Assembly (NCBI RefSeq): GCF_030817175.1
Contig: NZ_JAUSYY010000001.1
Span: 1,426,001-1,490,000, forward strand
Direction: 5' to 3'
DNA: 64,000 nucleotides
Origin: Agromyces ramosus
Lineage (GTDB): Bacteria > Actinomycetota > Actinomycetes > Actinomycetales > Microbacteriaceae
This document shows, one piece after another, positions 17,330-26,994 of the stretch. Positions within the stretch are counted from its first letter, which is position 1; each line of letters begins with the position of its first letter. Both the position numbers and the translations under genes were made by a program. The notes under the pieces are model-generated. The model searched no databases and was not told the DNA's origin. It saw nothing but the letters and a program-made list of their open reading frames with translations.

Positions 17330-18616
17330 TCAGTCGAGCAGGTCGTGCAGGGTGACGATCTCTTCGCGGCCGGGGCCGACGCCGATCGCGGAGATGCGCG
17401 AGCCGCTCATCGCCTCGAGCTCGCGCACGTACGACTTGGCGTTCGCCGGGAGGTCGTCGAACTCGCGCGCGCCCGTGATGTCTTCGGTCCAGCCCGGGAA
17501 TTCCTCGTAGATGGGCTTCGCGTGGTGGAAGTCGGATTGCGACACGGGGATCTCGTCGACACGCTCGCCGTCGACCTCGTAGGCGACCGCGACCGGGATG
17601 CGCTCGATACCGGTGAGCACGTCGAGCTTCGTGAGCACGAAGTCGGTGACGCCGTTGATGCGCGCCGAGTAGCGGGCGATCGGGGCGTCGTACCATCCGG
17701 TGCGGCGACGGCGGCCCGTGGTGGTGCCGAACTCGTGACCCTGTTCGGTGAGGAAGTCGCCCCACTCGTCGAAGAGCTCGGTGGGGAACGGACCCGCGCC
17801 GACGCGCGTCGTGTACGCCTTCACGACCGCGATGACGCGGTCGATGCGGTTCGGGGCGATGCCCGACCCGGTGATGGCCCCGCCCGAGGTCGCGTTCGAC
17901 GACGTCACGAACGGGTAGGTGCCGTGGTCGACGTCGAGCATCGTCGCCTGGCCGCCCTCGAAGAGCACCGTCTCGCCGCGCTCGATCGCCTGGTGCAGCA
18001 GCAGCGACGTGTCGGTGACCATGGGCCGCAGCCGTTCGACGTAGCCGAGCAGCTCGTCGACGACCTCGTCGACACCGATGGCGCGACGGTTGTAGACCTT
18101 CACGAGCAGGTGGTTCTTCTGGTCGAGTGCCCCCTCGACCTTCTGCCGAAGGATGTTCTCGTCGAACAGGTCTTGCATGCGGATGCCGACGCGGTTGATC
18201 TTGTCGGCGTAGGCCGGGCCGATGCCGCGGCCGGTGGTGCCGATCTGGCGCTTGCCGAGGAAGCGCTCGGTGACCTTGTCGAGCGTGCGGTGGTACTGGG
18301 TGATGAGGTGCGCGTTCGCCGAGATGCGGAGCTTCGAGACATCCACCCCGCGGCTCTCGAGGCCCTCGAGCTCTTCGAAGAGCACCTCGATGTCAACGAC
18401 GACGCCGTTCGCGATGACGGGCGTGACGCCCGGCGTGAGGATGCCCGACGGCAGCAGGTGCAGGGCGTACTTCTCGTCGCCGATGACGACGGTGTGCCCG
18501 GCGTTGTTGCCGCCGTTGAACTTGACGACGTAGTCGAGGCGCGACCCGAGCAGGTCGGTCGCCTTGCCCTTGCCCTCGTCGCCCCACTGTGCACCGATGA
18601 GTACGGCGGCGGGCAT
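17330..18616 (-). CDS. purA: Adenylosuccinate synthetase
   Basis: Joins IMP and aspartate with GTP to make adenylosuccinate, first committed step to AMP. The 428 residues are the normal length. N-terminal [11 protein letters not shown] (8-18) is the GTP-binding loop with catalytic D13; NAGHTVV carries the catalytic histidine H41; [14 protein letters not shown] and the C-terminal region with [12 protein letters not shown] are family signatures. The start codon lies one base after the DUF3151 stop, behind GGAGAGG, so the two genes are co-transcribed. The same neighbour pair is found in other actinobacteria. Confidence 0.97.
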   Translation of the reverse strand: MPAAVLIGAQWGDEGKGKATDLLGSRLDYVVKFNGGNNAGHTVVIGDEKYALHLLPSGILTPGVTPVIANGVVVDIEVLFEELEGLESRGVDVSKLRISANAHLITQYHRTLDKVTERFLGKRQIGTTGRGIGPAYADKINRVGIRMQDLFDENILRQKVEGALDQKNHLLVKVYNRRAIGVDEVVDELLGYVERLRPMVTDTSLLLHQAIERGETVLFEGGQATMLDVDHGTYPFVTSSNATSGGAITGSGIAPNRIDRVIAVVKAYTTRVGAGPFPTELFDEWGDFLTEQGHEFGTTTGRRRRTGWYDAPIARYSARINGVTDFVLTKLDVLTGIERIPVAVAYEVDGERVDEIPVSQSDFHHAKPIYEEFPGWTEDITGAREFDDLPANAKSYVRELEAMSGSRISAIGVGPGREEIVTLHDLLD

Positions 18617-18617
18617 A

Positions 18618-19163
18618 TCAGTCCTCTCCTGCCGCGTCGTGCGCGGCCGGTTCGTCGGTCGGGTCGGCAGCGCGGGCTTCGAGCCCGGTCGCCGGCGGGA
18701 TGAGCCCGGGTGCGGCGATGATGGTCATCAGCTGCGTGGGGGTGTACTCGGAGGCGATGCGCGCCGGCGCGTCGGAGTCGGCGGTCGCGAGCTCGTCGGC
18801 GAGCCGCGTGGCCCGCGAGTCGAGGCCGAGCTGCTCGGCGGCGCGGCGCTGCGTGTCGAGGGCGCGGAGGTAGGGGCGATTGCGCTCATCGGACCAGGCG
18901 ACCGGATCGCCCGGCTGCCAGCCCGACTCGGAGAGCTGCTCGCGGGCGAGGTCGGCGGCGACGGCGGCGAACGCGAACGCCTCGATGGCGCGGCCCTCGG
19001 AGTCGGCGATGTCGGCGAGCTCGGTCCAGGCGAGCGGCGACGACGGATGCCCCGACACGACGCCGGCGACCGACGAGCGATTGCCGTCGGCGAGCTCTCG
19101 TCGCACCTCGGGTTCGTCGACGAGTGACGCCTCGGCCTCGTGCGGTGATTCGTCTGCAGTCAC
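18618..19163 (-). CDS. DUF3151 family protein upstream of purA
   Basis: 181-residue soluble protein of unknown function. Recognisable stretches are [32 protein letters not shown] and [14 protein letters not shown]. This family is an actinobacterial conserved protein that commonly adjoins purA. GTG 19163 is preferred over TTG 19169, since TAAGGT (19169-19174) sits 5 nt upstream of the GTG and would make a leaderless start. It contains many Ala/Glu-rich helices and no membrane segment. Confidence 0.85.
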   Translation of the reverse strand: MTADESPHEAEASLVDEPEVRRELADGNRSSVAGVVSGHPSSPLAWTELADIADSEGRAIEAFAFAAVAADLAREQLSESGWQPGDPVAWSDERNRPYLRALDTQRRAAEQLGLDSRATRLADELATADSDAPARIASEYTPTQLMTIIAAPGLIPPATGLEARAADPTDEPAAHDAAGED

Positions 19164-19168
19164 ACTCA

Positions 19169-19174
19169 ACCTTA
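19169..19174 (-). promoter_or_regulatory. -10 element TAAGGT of a leaderless promoter (DUF3151-purA)
   Basis: On the minus strand TAAGGT ends 5 nt before GTG 19163, and no Shine-Dalgarno sequence fits. Confidence 0.45.
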
Positions 19175-19219
19175 TCGCGGGGGTGTTTCGGGGCCGTGAA
19201 GCTGCACCCGCTCTGCGCA

Positions 19220-19255
19220 GACGAGGGGCCGGACCATCCGGCCCGACCCCTCGTC
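19220..19255 (-). terminator. Hairpin terminator after the subtilisin-like protease
   Basis: Outer arms GACGAGGGG (19220-19228) and CCCCTCGTC (19247-19255) are perfectly complementary; an inner CCGG/CCGG pair (19229-19232 with 19238-19241) leaves a bulge. It begins 18 nt after the protease stop (19273). Confidence 0.7.
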
Positions 19256-19272
19256 CTCATCGGTTCAGTGGG

Positions 19273-20730
19273 TCACTGCACCACGTTGAGCGCGTTCACG
19301 TTGCCGGCTCCGTAGAACCCGTTGCGCTGGCCGCCCGTGCAGGTGGCCGGCCACCCGGGACGCGGCTCGAAGACGCCGTCCGGGCATGCCAGCGGGGTCG
19401 CCGTGCGCTCGAGGAACGAGGCGAGCTGGCCCGTCGTCAGGCCGGGGTGGGCCGACAGGGCGAGGGCCGCGACACCGGCCGCATGCGGTCCGGCCATCGA
19501 GGTGCCCTGCTTGTAGCCCCATCCGTTGGTCTGCGTCGCCGTGTTGTAGGTGGTCGAGAGAATGCCATCGGTGAGGGTCGACACGGCGCCGTTGGTGCGG
19601 AAGCGGGTGTCACCGCCGGGAGCCGTGACGTCCACGACGCCCTGGCCGTACGACGAGTAGTAGCTCTTCTGCTCGGTCGGGCCGACCGCCGACACCGTCA
19701 CGACGCCCGGCGCCTCGGCCGGCAGGTCGCGGCAGGCGCCGTTGATCGTGCGGTCCTCGATGGGCGAGCTGCCGTCGTTCGGGCTGGTGCTGTCGATGAA
19801 CTTGTGCTGCAGGTCGACGTTGCTGTTGCCCGCCGAGGCCACCGTGAGGGTGCCCTGTGCCGACGAGTAGCGAAGGGCGCGCTGCACGGCCTGCCAGACC
19901 GGCCGCTGCCGCTCGTCGTTCACGCAGTTGAACTCCCACGGGTCGATGAAGTAACTGTTGTTCGTGATGGGCATGTCGTGGTCGGCGGCCCAGAGGTACG
20001 CGCAGATGGCCGCCTCGGGGAAGATGAAGCCGTCATCGTTGACGACCTTGACCGACGCGACCTTCACGCCCGGCGCGACGCCGGCGATGCCGACGCCGTT
20101 GATGGCGCCCGCGATCGTGCCCGCGACGTGGGTGCCGTGGTCGGAGGTCGTCGGGCTCCAGGCCGCGACGCTCGTGTCGACGACGCCGCCGATGCACGAG
20201 GCGCTCTGGTCGAACGCGATCTGCGAGGCGAGGTCGGGGTGCGTCGGCGAGATACCGGAGTCGAGCACGCCCACCACGACCGACGGGTCGCCCGTCGTGA
20301 CCGCGTGCGCCTCAGCGACGTCGATCTGCGCCATGTCCCATTGCTGGCCCCAGAGCGGCTCTGCCGTGGGGTCGCCGGTGGCCTCGACGGTCGTCGAGTC
20401 GACGACGTCGCTGGCCTCGTCGTCCATCAGCGTCGTGCCGAGCCCCGCCGTGGAGGCGACGGACTCGACGCCGGCGCCGGCGACGGCAGCCGAGAACGCG
20501 GTGTTCGTCGACTTCGCGACGAGGACGCCGATCTGGTTATAGGCGGCGACGACGGTGCCGCCGGCCGCGGCGACACGCGCAGCGGCGGCTTTCGTGCTCT
20601 TGCCCTGCGGGGCGAGTACGAGATAGCTGGTCTCCGGCCCGGTGGCTGCGGCCGGTGCGACGGCCGTGCCCATGAGGCCGAGCGCGAGCGCCGCGGCTGA
20701 TGCCGCACCGATCACCTTTCGGTTCTTCAT
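19273..20730 (-). CDS. Secreted S8 family (subtilisin-like) serine protease
   Basis: 485-residue exported protease. A signal peptide covers 1-29 (basic start, hydrophobic core, AXA-type end APAAA), then an I9-like propeptide runs to about 110. The catalytic triad is intact: D157 in GVLDSGIS, H198 in SDHGTHVAG, S411 in GTSMAGPHAAG; the oxyanion asparagine is N302 in ASAGN. It ends shortly after the catalytic domain with no cell-wall anchor, so it is probably released. It is divergent from argG and has its own terminator. Confidence 0.95.
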   Translation of the reverse strand: MKNRKVIGAASAAALALGLMGTAVAPAAATGPETSYLVLAPQGKSTKAAAARVAAAGGTVVAAYNQIGVLVAKSTNTAFSAAVAGAGVESVASTAGLGTTLMDDEASDVVDSTTVEATGDPTAEPLWGQQWDMAQIDVAEAHAVTTGDPSVVVGVLDSGISPTHPDLASQIAFDQSASCIGGVVDTSVAAWSPTTSDHGTHVAGTIAGAINGVGIAGVAPGVKVASVKVVNDDGFIFPEAAICAYLWAADHDMPITNNSYFIDPWEFNCVNDERQRPVWQAVQRALRYSSAQGTLTVASAGNSNVDLQHKFIDSTSPNDGSSPIEDRTINGACRDLPAEAPGVVTVSAVGPTEQKSYYSSYGQGVVDVTAPGGDTRFRTNGAVSTLTDGILSTTYNTATQTNGWGYKQGTSMAGPHAAGVAALALSAHPGLTTGQLASFLERTATPLACPDGVFEPRPGWPATCTGGQRNGFYGAGNVNALNVVQ

Positions 20731-20825
20731 CCCTGTCTCCTTCGATGGGGTGGAGTGCCCGCCGACCGCGTCGGTCGCCGGCCCGGCCTCGTCCAGTGGG
20801 TGCGACGAGCAGCGGCGCCGGATGA

Positions 20826-22349
<1,524 letters not shown>

Positions 22350-22381
22350 GCGACTGACTCGCGGCACCGACCCCCGCACAT

Positions 22382-22422
22382 CACTCGAGTCGTCCGTTTC
22401 TTGGAGACGGACGACTCGAGTG
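22382..22422 (+). terminator. Hairpin terminator after argG
   Basis: Arms 22382-22397 and 22407-22422 are perfectly complementary over 16 bp and extend inward by a G-U and two more pairs to a 3-nt loop (TTG). It starts 32 nt past the argG stop and is followed by a short T-run. Confidence 0.8.
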
Positions 22423-22533
22423 CGCCGTTTCGGGTTGCCGGCTCAGTAAGCCAACCACCGGAACCGGTTCCACACAAGAGGATTCCTCGCGAAACTCACG
22501 TCCTTCCGGTCCCCAAAAAGGGGGACACGACGC

Positions 22534-22902
22534 TCAGGCGGGCGTCTGCTGGTGCGCCGCCACGTGCCAAGCGCCGTCGTCGTAGAGATACGTCGTCGAC
22601 ATCCGAAGGTTGACGGTGTCGTCGCCACGGCGAGCCACGGCCCGGTACACGACGATGCCGGCCCGGTCGCCGAGCCGGATGACGGCCGGCTCGTGCAGCT
22701 CGTACGCGTCCCACGGTGGAACGCTGCGGAACGCCGCGAGGATCTCGTCGCGCCCGAGCATCGCGCCCTCGACGACCATGAGGGCGTCACGCGTCATCGC
22801 GCGCTGGTAGTGCTCACCGCCGCGACCCTCGACGATCGCCCGCCATCCGGCGTGCTCCTCGTGCAGCAGACGGGCGGGCAGATCGTCGGTGATCTCGGTC
22901 AT
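22534..22902 (-). CDS. SnoaL-like/NTF2-fold protein (DUF4440 type)
   Basis: 122-residue cytosolic protein with an NTF2-like cone fold: EEHAGWRAIVEGRGGEHYQR, ALMVVEGAMLGRDEILAAF, VRLGDRAGIVVYRAVARRGDD and MSTTYLYDDGAWHVAAHQQT match the beta-strand and helix pattern of the family. Function is unknown; relatives are enzymes or binding proteins. ATG 22902 is chosen because TACGGT (22909-22914) is 6 nt upstream, fitting a leaderless mRNA. It is convergent with argG and separated from it by the hairpin at 22382. Confidence 0.8.
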   Translation of the reverse strand: MTEITDDLPARLLHEEHAGWRAIVEGRGGEHYQRAMTRDALMVVEGAMLGRDEILAAFRSVPPWDAYELHEPAVIRLGDRAGIVVYRAVARRGDDTVNLRMSTTYLYDDGAWHVAAHQQTPA

Positions 22903-22908
22903 GCCCCA

Positions 22909-22914
22909 ACCGTA
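22909..22914 (-). promoter_or_regulatory. -10 element TACGGT of a leaderless promoter (SnoaL-like gene)
   Basis: On the minus strand TACGGT ends 6 nt before ATG 22902, with no Shine-Dalgarno sequence. Confidence 0.45.
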
Positions 22915-22979
22915 ACCGCGATCGGATGCCGCCGGTAGGGCCGCGACGACGGAGATCGCCGTGGCGCGGCATCCGCTGC

Positions 22980-23996
22980 CTACAGCCAGTTGCGTCGCTT
23001 GAACACGCCGTAGAGCCCGAACCCCATGCCGATCATGAGCAGGATGGCGAAGGGGTAGCCGTACACCCAATCGAGTTCGGGCATGTACGTGAAGTTCATG
23101 CCGTAGATCGTGCCGACGAGCGTGGGGGCGAAGAGGATGGCCGCCCAGCTCGAGATCTTCTTCGTCTGCTCGCTCTGGGCGAGGCTCGTCTCGGTGAGGC
23201 GCTTCATCTCCTCGTTCTGCCGCTGTCCGACGAGCGTCGCGTGCACGGTGAGCGCGTTCTGCAGGAGTTGTCGGAACGACTCGCCGCGCTCCCCGATGCG
23301 GATGATGTGGTCGAGCACGTCGCGGAGGTACCGCTGCAGCTCGACGTCGACGCCGTACTTCTCGAAGCCGCGCTCGAGCGCGGTGAACATCTCGATGAGC
23401 GGCCTCGTCGCTCGCTGGAACTCCATGACCTCGCTCGCGAGGTCGTAGATGCGGCGGGTCACCGCGGGGTCGCCGTCGAAGAGCTGCTCCTCGATCTCGT
23501 CGATGTCGTTCTCAAGTCCTGCGAGCACGGGCGAGTACTCGTCGACGACCTCGTCGAGCACCGCGTAGAGCACCGCCTCGGGCCCCTTCGCGAGCAGCTC
23601 GGGCGCAGCCTCCAGTCGGCGGCGCACCCTCGCGAGGTCGGGCGACTCCGCACGCCGGATGGTGATCGCGAAGTCGCGGCCGACGAAGATATGCAGCTCG
23701 CCGAACTCGACCCGCTCGACGTCGTCGAGGTACCGCGCCGGCCGGAGCACCACGAACAGCGTGTCGCCGTAGCGTTCGAGCTTCGCGCGCTGGTGGCCCT
23801 TGCGCGCGTCCTCGACCGCGAGGTCGTGCAGGTCGAACTCCGAGGCGACCGCGCCGAGCTCGGCGTCGGTCGGCCGGTAGAGGCCGATCCACGCGAAGCC
23901 CCCGTGCTCGGCGCGCATCTCGAAGGTCTCCTCGAGGGTCGCGGGCGTGGCGACGCGTGCGCCGCCCTGGTAGATCGCGTTGTCGATGACCGGCAT
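22980..23996 (-). CDS. corA: CorA family magnesium/cobalt channel
   Basis: 338-residue divalent-cation channel. A large cytosolic N-terminal domain is followed by the long stalk helix, then two C-terminal membrane segments. The selectivity motif YGMNFTYMPELDW is intact, followed by YGYPFAILLMIGMGFGLYG and a basic tail. Mg2+ uptake is the usual role. I choose ATG 23996 (MPVIDNAIYQGG) over 24029, since the added residues are low-complexity and a near -10 (GAGACT) precedes the shorter start. Confidence 0.93.
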   Translation of the reverse strand: MPVIDNAIYQGGARVATPATLEETFEMRAEHGGFAWIGLYRPTDAELGAVASEFDLHDLAVEDARKGHQRAKLERYGDTLFVVLRPARYLDDVERVEFGELHIFVGRDFAITIRRAESPDLARVRRRLEAAPELLAKGPEAVLYAVLDEVVDEYSPVLAGLENDIDEIEEQLFDGDPAVTRRIYDLASEVMEFQRATRPLIEMFTALERGFEKYGVDVELQRYLRDVLDHIIRIGERGESFRQLLQNALTVHATLVGQRQNEEMKRLTETSLAQSEQTKKISSWAAILFAPTLVGTIYGMNFTYMPELDWVYGYPFAILLMIGMGFGLYGVFKRRNWL

Positions 23997-24059
23997 CGCT
24001 GCCAGTCTCGTGCCTCGCGTCGGCGGCACCCGGCCGACACGCGGCCCCGAGCGGCGAGG

Positions 24060-24695
24060 TCAGCCGTAGATGCGGTCGCCGTATGCGGGGCCGTAGTACT
24101 CGTCGAGCACCTCGAGTCGCTCGCCCTGGCGTTCGACCGTCTTGGAGATCACCGCGCGGCGCGGTGCCGCGTCGGGCGCCCAGCTGTCGGGCTGCCATGC
24201 CTGCGAACGCAGGAACGCCTTGGAGCAGTGGAAGAACACCTCGTCGACGTCGACCAGGAGCGCCAGTGCGGGCCGGTGCCCGCGCACGAGCATGTCGTCG
24301 AAGAACGCGGCGTCGCGCACGACCGTCGCGCGGCCGTTGATGCGCAGCGTGTCTCCCCGGCCGGGGATCACGAAGACCAGGCCGACATGCGGATTGCGCA
24401 GGATGTTGTGGAAGCCGTCGGCGCGTCGGTTGCCCGGTCGCTCGGGGATGGCGATCGTCGTGTCGTCGAGCACCACGGCGAACCCCGCGGGATCGCCCTT
24501 GGGCGAGACGTCGAGGTTGCCGTCGATGTCGGATGTCGCGACGAACGCGAGGGGCGCGGCGGCGAGCCACGCGCGGTCGACCGCATGCAGGCGGTCGCGC
24601 GCCTTGTTGGCGGTGCGAGGCTCGGGGAGGCCGATGATCTCCTCGAGCTCGGCCGAAGAGGTGACGGGGACGCCGCGTCGGGGCTGGTCGGTCAT
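24060..24695 (-). CDS. FMN-dependent PPOX-type flavoprotein (MSMEG_1061-like)
   Basis: 211-residue split-barrel protein of the pyridoxamine 5'-phosphate oxidase-like superfamily. Typical elements are LAFVATSDIDGNLDVSPKGD, TIAIPERPGNRRADGFHNIL, HVGLVFVIPGRGDTLRINGR and, near the end, EVFFHCSKAFLRSQAW. Members bind FMN or F420 and reduce small molecules; the substrate is unknown. ATG 24695 is preferred to 24704 because TAGCGT (24703-24708) sits 7 nt before it. It lies between corA and a tRNA/rRNA methyltransferase gene on the same strand. Confidence 0.85.
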   Translation of the reverse strand: MTDQPRRGVPVTSSAELEEIIGLPEPRTANKARDRLHAVDRAWLAAAPLAFVATSDIDGNLDVSPKGDPAGFAVVLDDTTIAIPERPGNRRADGFHNILRNPHVGLVFVIPGRGDTLRINGRATVVRDAAFFDDMLVRGHRPALALLVDVDEVFFHCSKAFLRSQAWQPDSWAPDAAPRRAVISKTVERQGERLEVLDEYYGPAYGDRIYG

Positions 24696-24702
24696 GCGGT
24701 CC

Positions 24703-24708
24703 ACGCTA
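24703..24708 (-). promoter_or_regulatory. -10 element TAGCGT of a leaderless promoter (PPOX flavoprotein)
   Basis: On the minus strand TAGCGT ends 7 nt before ATG 24695, with no Shine-Dalgarno sequence. Confidence 0.45.
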
Positions 24709-24780
24709 CGAGGCGCGCCGCCGCGCTGGCCAGCGGATGGCGTGTTCCTTGCGGGGATCGGCCCGATCGTTGCGCTCGTG

Positions 24781-25479
24781 TCAGCGCGGGGGCGCGCCGA
24801 ACTCGCCGTGCGTGAGCACCCAGGAGTGCATCGCGATCGCGGCCGCCGCGCTCGCGTTCAGTGAGCGCGTCGAGCCGAACTGCGTGATCTCGACGATCGC
24901 GTCGGCGGCATCGGTGGCCTCGGTCGAGAGGCCGGGACCCTCCTGCCCGAAGAGGAGCACGCAGCGCTCGGGCCAGGCGAACGCCTCGATGGGCACGGCG
25001 CCCGCCACGTTGTCGACGGCCACGATGGGGACGGATGCCTCGCGCGCCCACTCGGCGAACGCCGCGACATCCGGGTGGTACTCGAGGTGCTGGTAGCGGT
25101 CGGTGACCATGGCGCCGCGCTTGTTCCAGCGGCGACGGCCGATGATGTGCACGGTGTCGGCGGCGAACGCGTTGGCGCTTCGCACGATGGATCCGATGTT
25201 CATGTCGTGCTGCCAGTTCTCGATCGCGACGTGGAACGGATGCCGCCGCGAGTCGAGGTCGGCGACGATCGCGTCCATGCGCCAGTAGCGGTAGCGGTCG
25301 ATGACATTGCGGGAGTCGCCGTGCTCGAGCAGCTCGGGGTCGAAGCGCGGGTCGTCGGGCCACGCGGCGCGGTCGCCGGGCCACGGTCCGACGCCGTGCG
25401 TGGGCAGCGCCGGCTCCTCGTGCGACGCCGAGGCGCCGTCGTCGGGCTCGCCCGGGGCATCCGCTCGCTCATGAACCAC
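24781..25479 (-). CDS. TrmH/SpoU family RNA 2'-O-methyltransferase
   Basis: 232-residue SPOUT methyltransferase. The three family motifs are present: motif 1 MNIGSIVRSANAFAADTVH, motif 2 VLLFGQEGPGLS, motif 3 GSTRSLNASAAAAIAMHSW. It methylates ribose in tRNA or rRNA; the exact target cannot be read. A 60-residue, Pro/Asp-rich N-terminus precedes the domain. GTG 25479 is supported by TAGCGT (25486-25491) 6 nt upstream. Confidence 0.9.
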   Translation of the reverse strand: MVHERADAPGEPDDGASASHEEPALPTHGVGPWPGDRAAWPDDPRFDPELLEHGDSRNVIDRYRYWRMDAIVADLDSRRHPFHVAIENWQHDMNIGSIVRSANAFAADTVHIIGRRRWNKRGAMVTDRYQHLEYHPDVAAFAEWAREASVPIVAVDNVAGAVPIEAFAWPERCVLLFGQEGPGLSTEATDAADAIVEITQFGSTRSLNASAAAAIAMHSWVLTHGEFGAPPR

Positions 25480-25485
25480 ACCTCA

Positions 25486-25491
25486 ACGCTA
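25486..25491 (-). promoter_or_regulatory. -10 element TAGCGT of a leaderless promoter (TrmH-like gene)
   Basis: On the minus strand TAGCGT ends 6 nt before GTG 25479, with no Shine-Dalgarno sequence. Confidence 0.5.
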
Positions 25492-25578
25492 GCTGCCGCG
25501 CCGTCGGGCGGCGTGCACGCGCGAACGCGGCCCCGACGAGGCGCCGGAGCCGCGTCCCGTGTCACAGCCGGACGACCG

Positions 25579-25884
25579 TTACTCCTCGAACTCGACGTTG
25601 CCGCGGCATGCCTGGCCCGGTGACGGCACCACGCCCTTCAATCCGTGGCTCACGTACTTGCCGTAGCTCTGCACGTGGCCGTCCGTGACGAAGTCGTCAG
25701 GGATGTTGGGCTGGTTCTCCTGCGCGTCGGGCAGGTCCTGACCCGAGAACGCGCAGGCCGAACTGGCGTTGTGAGCGCCGGGGATCGGGTCTCCGTTCCC
25801 GTTGACCTCGCCCGCGTTGGCCGCTCCTGCTCCGCCCAGTACGAGCCCGAGTGCGACGACGCACCCGATGGTGATCCGCTTCAT
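25579..25884 (-). CDS. Small secreted protein of unknown function
   Basis: 101 residues: a clear signal peptide MKRITIGCVVALGLVLGG... ending AGAANA (cleavage near 24), then a mature part of about 77 residues with two cysteines (SSACAFSG and GQACRGN), an Asp/Asn/Pro-rich middle and the block VQSYGKYVSHGLKG. I recognise this as an exported actinobacterial family without a known role. ATG 25884 is chosen over 25896 because AGAGGTGGG lies about 8 nt upstream. It stands alone and is divergent from the metal importer. Confidence 0.8.
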   Translation of the reverse strand: MKRITIGCVVALGLVLGGAGAANAGEVNGNGDPIPGAHNASSACAFSGQDLPDAQENQPNIPDDFVTDGHVQSYGKYVSHGLKGVVPSPGQACRGNVEFEE

Positions 25885-26042
25885 GGGTAATCCCACCTCT
25901 CTGTGAGTGACGGGCAGCCGCGCGAGTTCGGACCGGTGATTCGGGTTCAGACAATCCAGCGGGCCGCCTGTTGCGCCGCAGGGTACGCCCGCTGGGCAGG
26001 AACGGCCAGTCCCCCGTTCGGGGCCGGCGCTTCCTCGGTGCT

Positions 26043-26086
26043 TTTCGGTTCACCGAAATCTCGGTAGGGTTTCGGTATGCCGAAAC
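26043..26086 (+). promoter_or_regulatory. Twin operators TTTCGG-N4-CCGAAA overlapping the importer promoter and start codon
   Basis: Two perfect palindromes with identical arms and 4-nt centres lie at 26043-26058 and 26070-26085, 27 bp centre to centre. The second includes the start codon (ATG 26077-26079) and the end of the -10 element TAGGGT (26065-26070). The first covers the -35 area. Binding at either would block transcription. The arrangement and the Mn-type importer downstream suggest a MntR/DtxR operator; a suitable regulator is encoded at 31470-32123. Confidence 0.75.
26065..26070 (+). promoter_or_regulatory. -10 element TAGGGT of a leaderless promoter (Mn importer)
   Basis: TAGGGT ends 6 nt before ATG 26077, and no Shine-Dalgarno sequence fits. 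It lies between and partly within the twin operators. Confidence 0.55.
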
Positions 26087-26994
26087 GTGTCGCCGTCGCC
26101 ACGATCCTCGCCGTTGCCACCCTGCTGCTCGGCGGGTGCGCCGGTGGCGCCGCGAACGGCGAGGGCGATGAGCGGCCGGTGGTGCTGACGACCTTCACGG
26201 TGCTCGAAGACGTCGCCCAGCAGGTCGCCGGCGAGCACCTCCGAGTCGAGTCGATCACGAAGGTCGGCGCCGAGATCCACGGCTACGAGCCCACTCCCGG
26301 CGACCTGCGGCGGGCGTCGGGTGCCGACCTCATCCTCGACAACGGCCTCAACCTCGAGGCCTGGTTCGCCCAGTTCGTCGAGAGCCTCGACGTGCCGCAC
26401 GTCGTCGTGAGCGACGGCGTCGAGGTGCTGCCGATCGCCGAGGGCGCCGCCGAGGGCCATGCCAACCCCCACGCATGGATGTCGGCGCTCAACGTGCAGC
26501 GCTACGTCGACAACATGGTGGCCGCGTTCAGCGAGCTCGACCCCGAGCACGCCGAAGAGTACGCCGCGAACGGGGCGGCCTACCAGGCCGAGCTGCAGGC
26601 GGTGCACGACGAGCTCGTCGCCGACCTCGCGAGCCTGCCGCCCAACGAGCGGGCGCTCGTCACGTGCGAGGGCGCCTTCTCCTACCTCGCGCGCGACGCC
26701 GGCCTCACCGAGCAGTACCTCTGGGCCGTCAACGCCGAGCAGCAGGCGACGCCGCAGCAGATCGCGCGCACGATCGAGTTCGTCGACGAGCAGGGGGTGC
26801 CCGCGGTGTTCTGCGAGTCGACCGTCTCCGACGAGGCGATGCAGCAGGTCGTCGAGGCGACGGATGCCGCATTCGGGGGCACCCTCTACGTCGACTCGCT
26901 CTCCGAACCCGACGGCCCCGTGCCCACCTACCTCGAACTGCTGCGCCACGACGTCGACGTCATCACCGGGGCGCTCACCGGGAGCGCCCGATGA
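26077..26994 (+). CDS. Metal ABC transporter substrate-binding lipoprotein, Mn2+ type
   Basis: 305-residue cluster A-I (PsaA/MntC-like) lipoprotein. The lipobox LLLGGC places the lipidated cysteine at C21. The metal ligands fit the Mn/Fe group: H68 in AEIHGYEP, H132 in PHAWMS, E198 in TCEGAFSYL (Glu, where zinc binders have His), and D273 in YVDSLSEP. It captures Mn2+ and passes it to the permease at 27776. Its stop overlaps the ATPase start (ATGA). A leaderless start sits inside an operator, so expression should be metal-repressed. Confidence 0.9.
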   Translation: MPKRVAVATILAVATLLLGGCAGGAANGEGDERPVVLTTFTVLEDVAQQVAGEHLRVESITKVGAEIHGYEPTPGDLRRASGADLILDNGLNLEAWFAQFVESLDVPHVVVSDGVEVLPIAEGAAEGHANPHAWMSALNVQRYVDNMVAAFSELDPEHAEEYAANGAAYQAELQAVHDELVADLASLPPNERALVTCEGAFSYLARDAGLTEQYLWAVNAEQQATPQQIARTIEFVDEQGVPAVFCESTVSDEAMQQVVEATDAAFGGTLYVDSLSEPDGPVPTYLELLRHDVDVITGALTGSAR

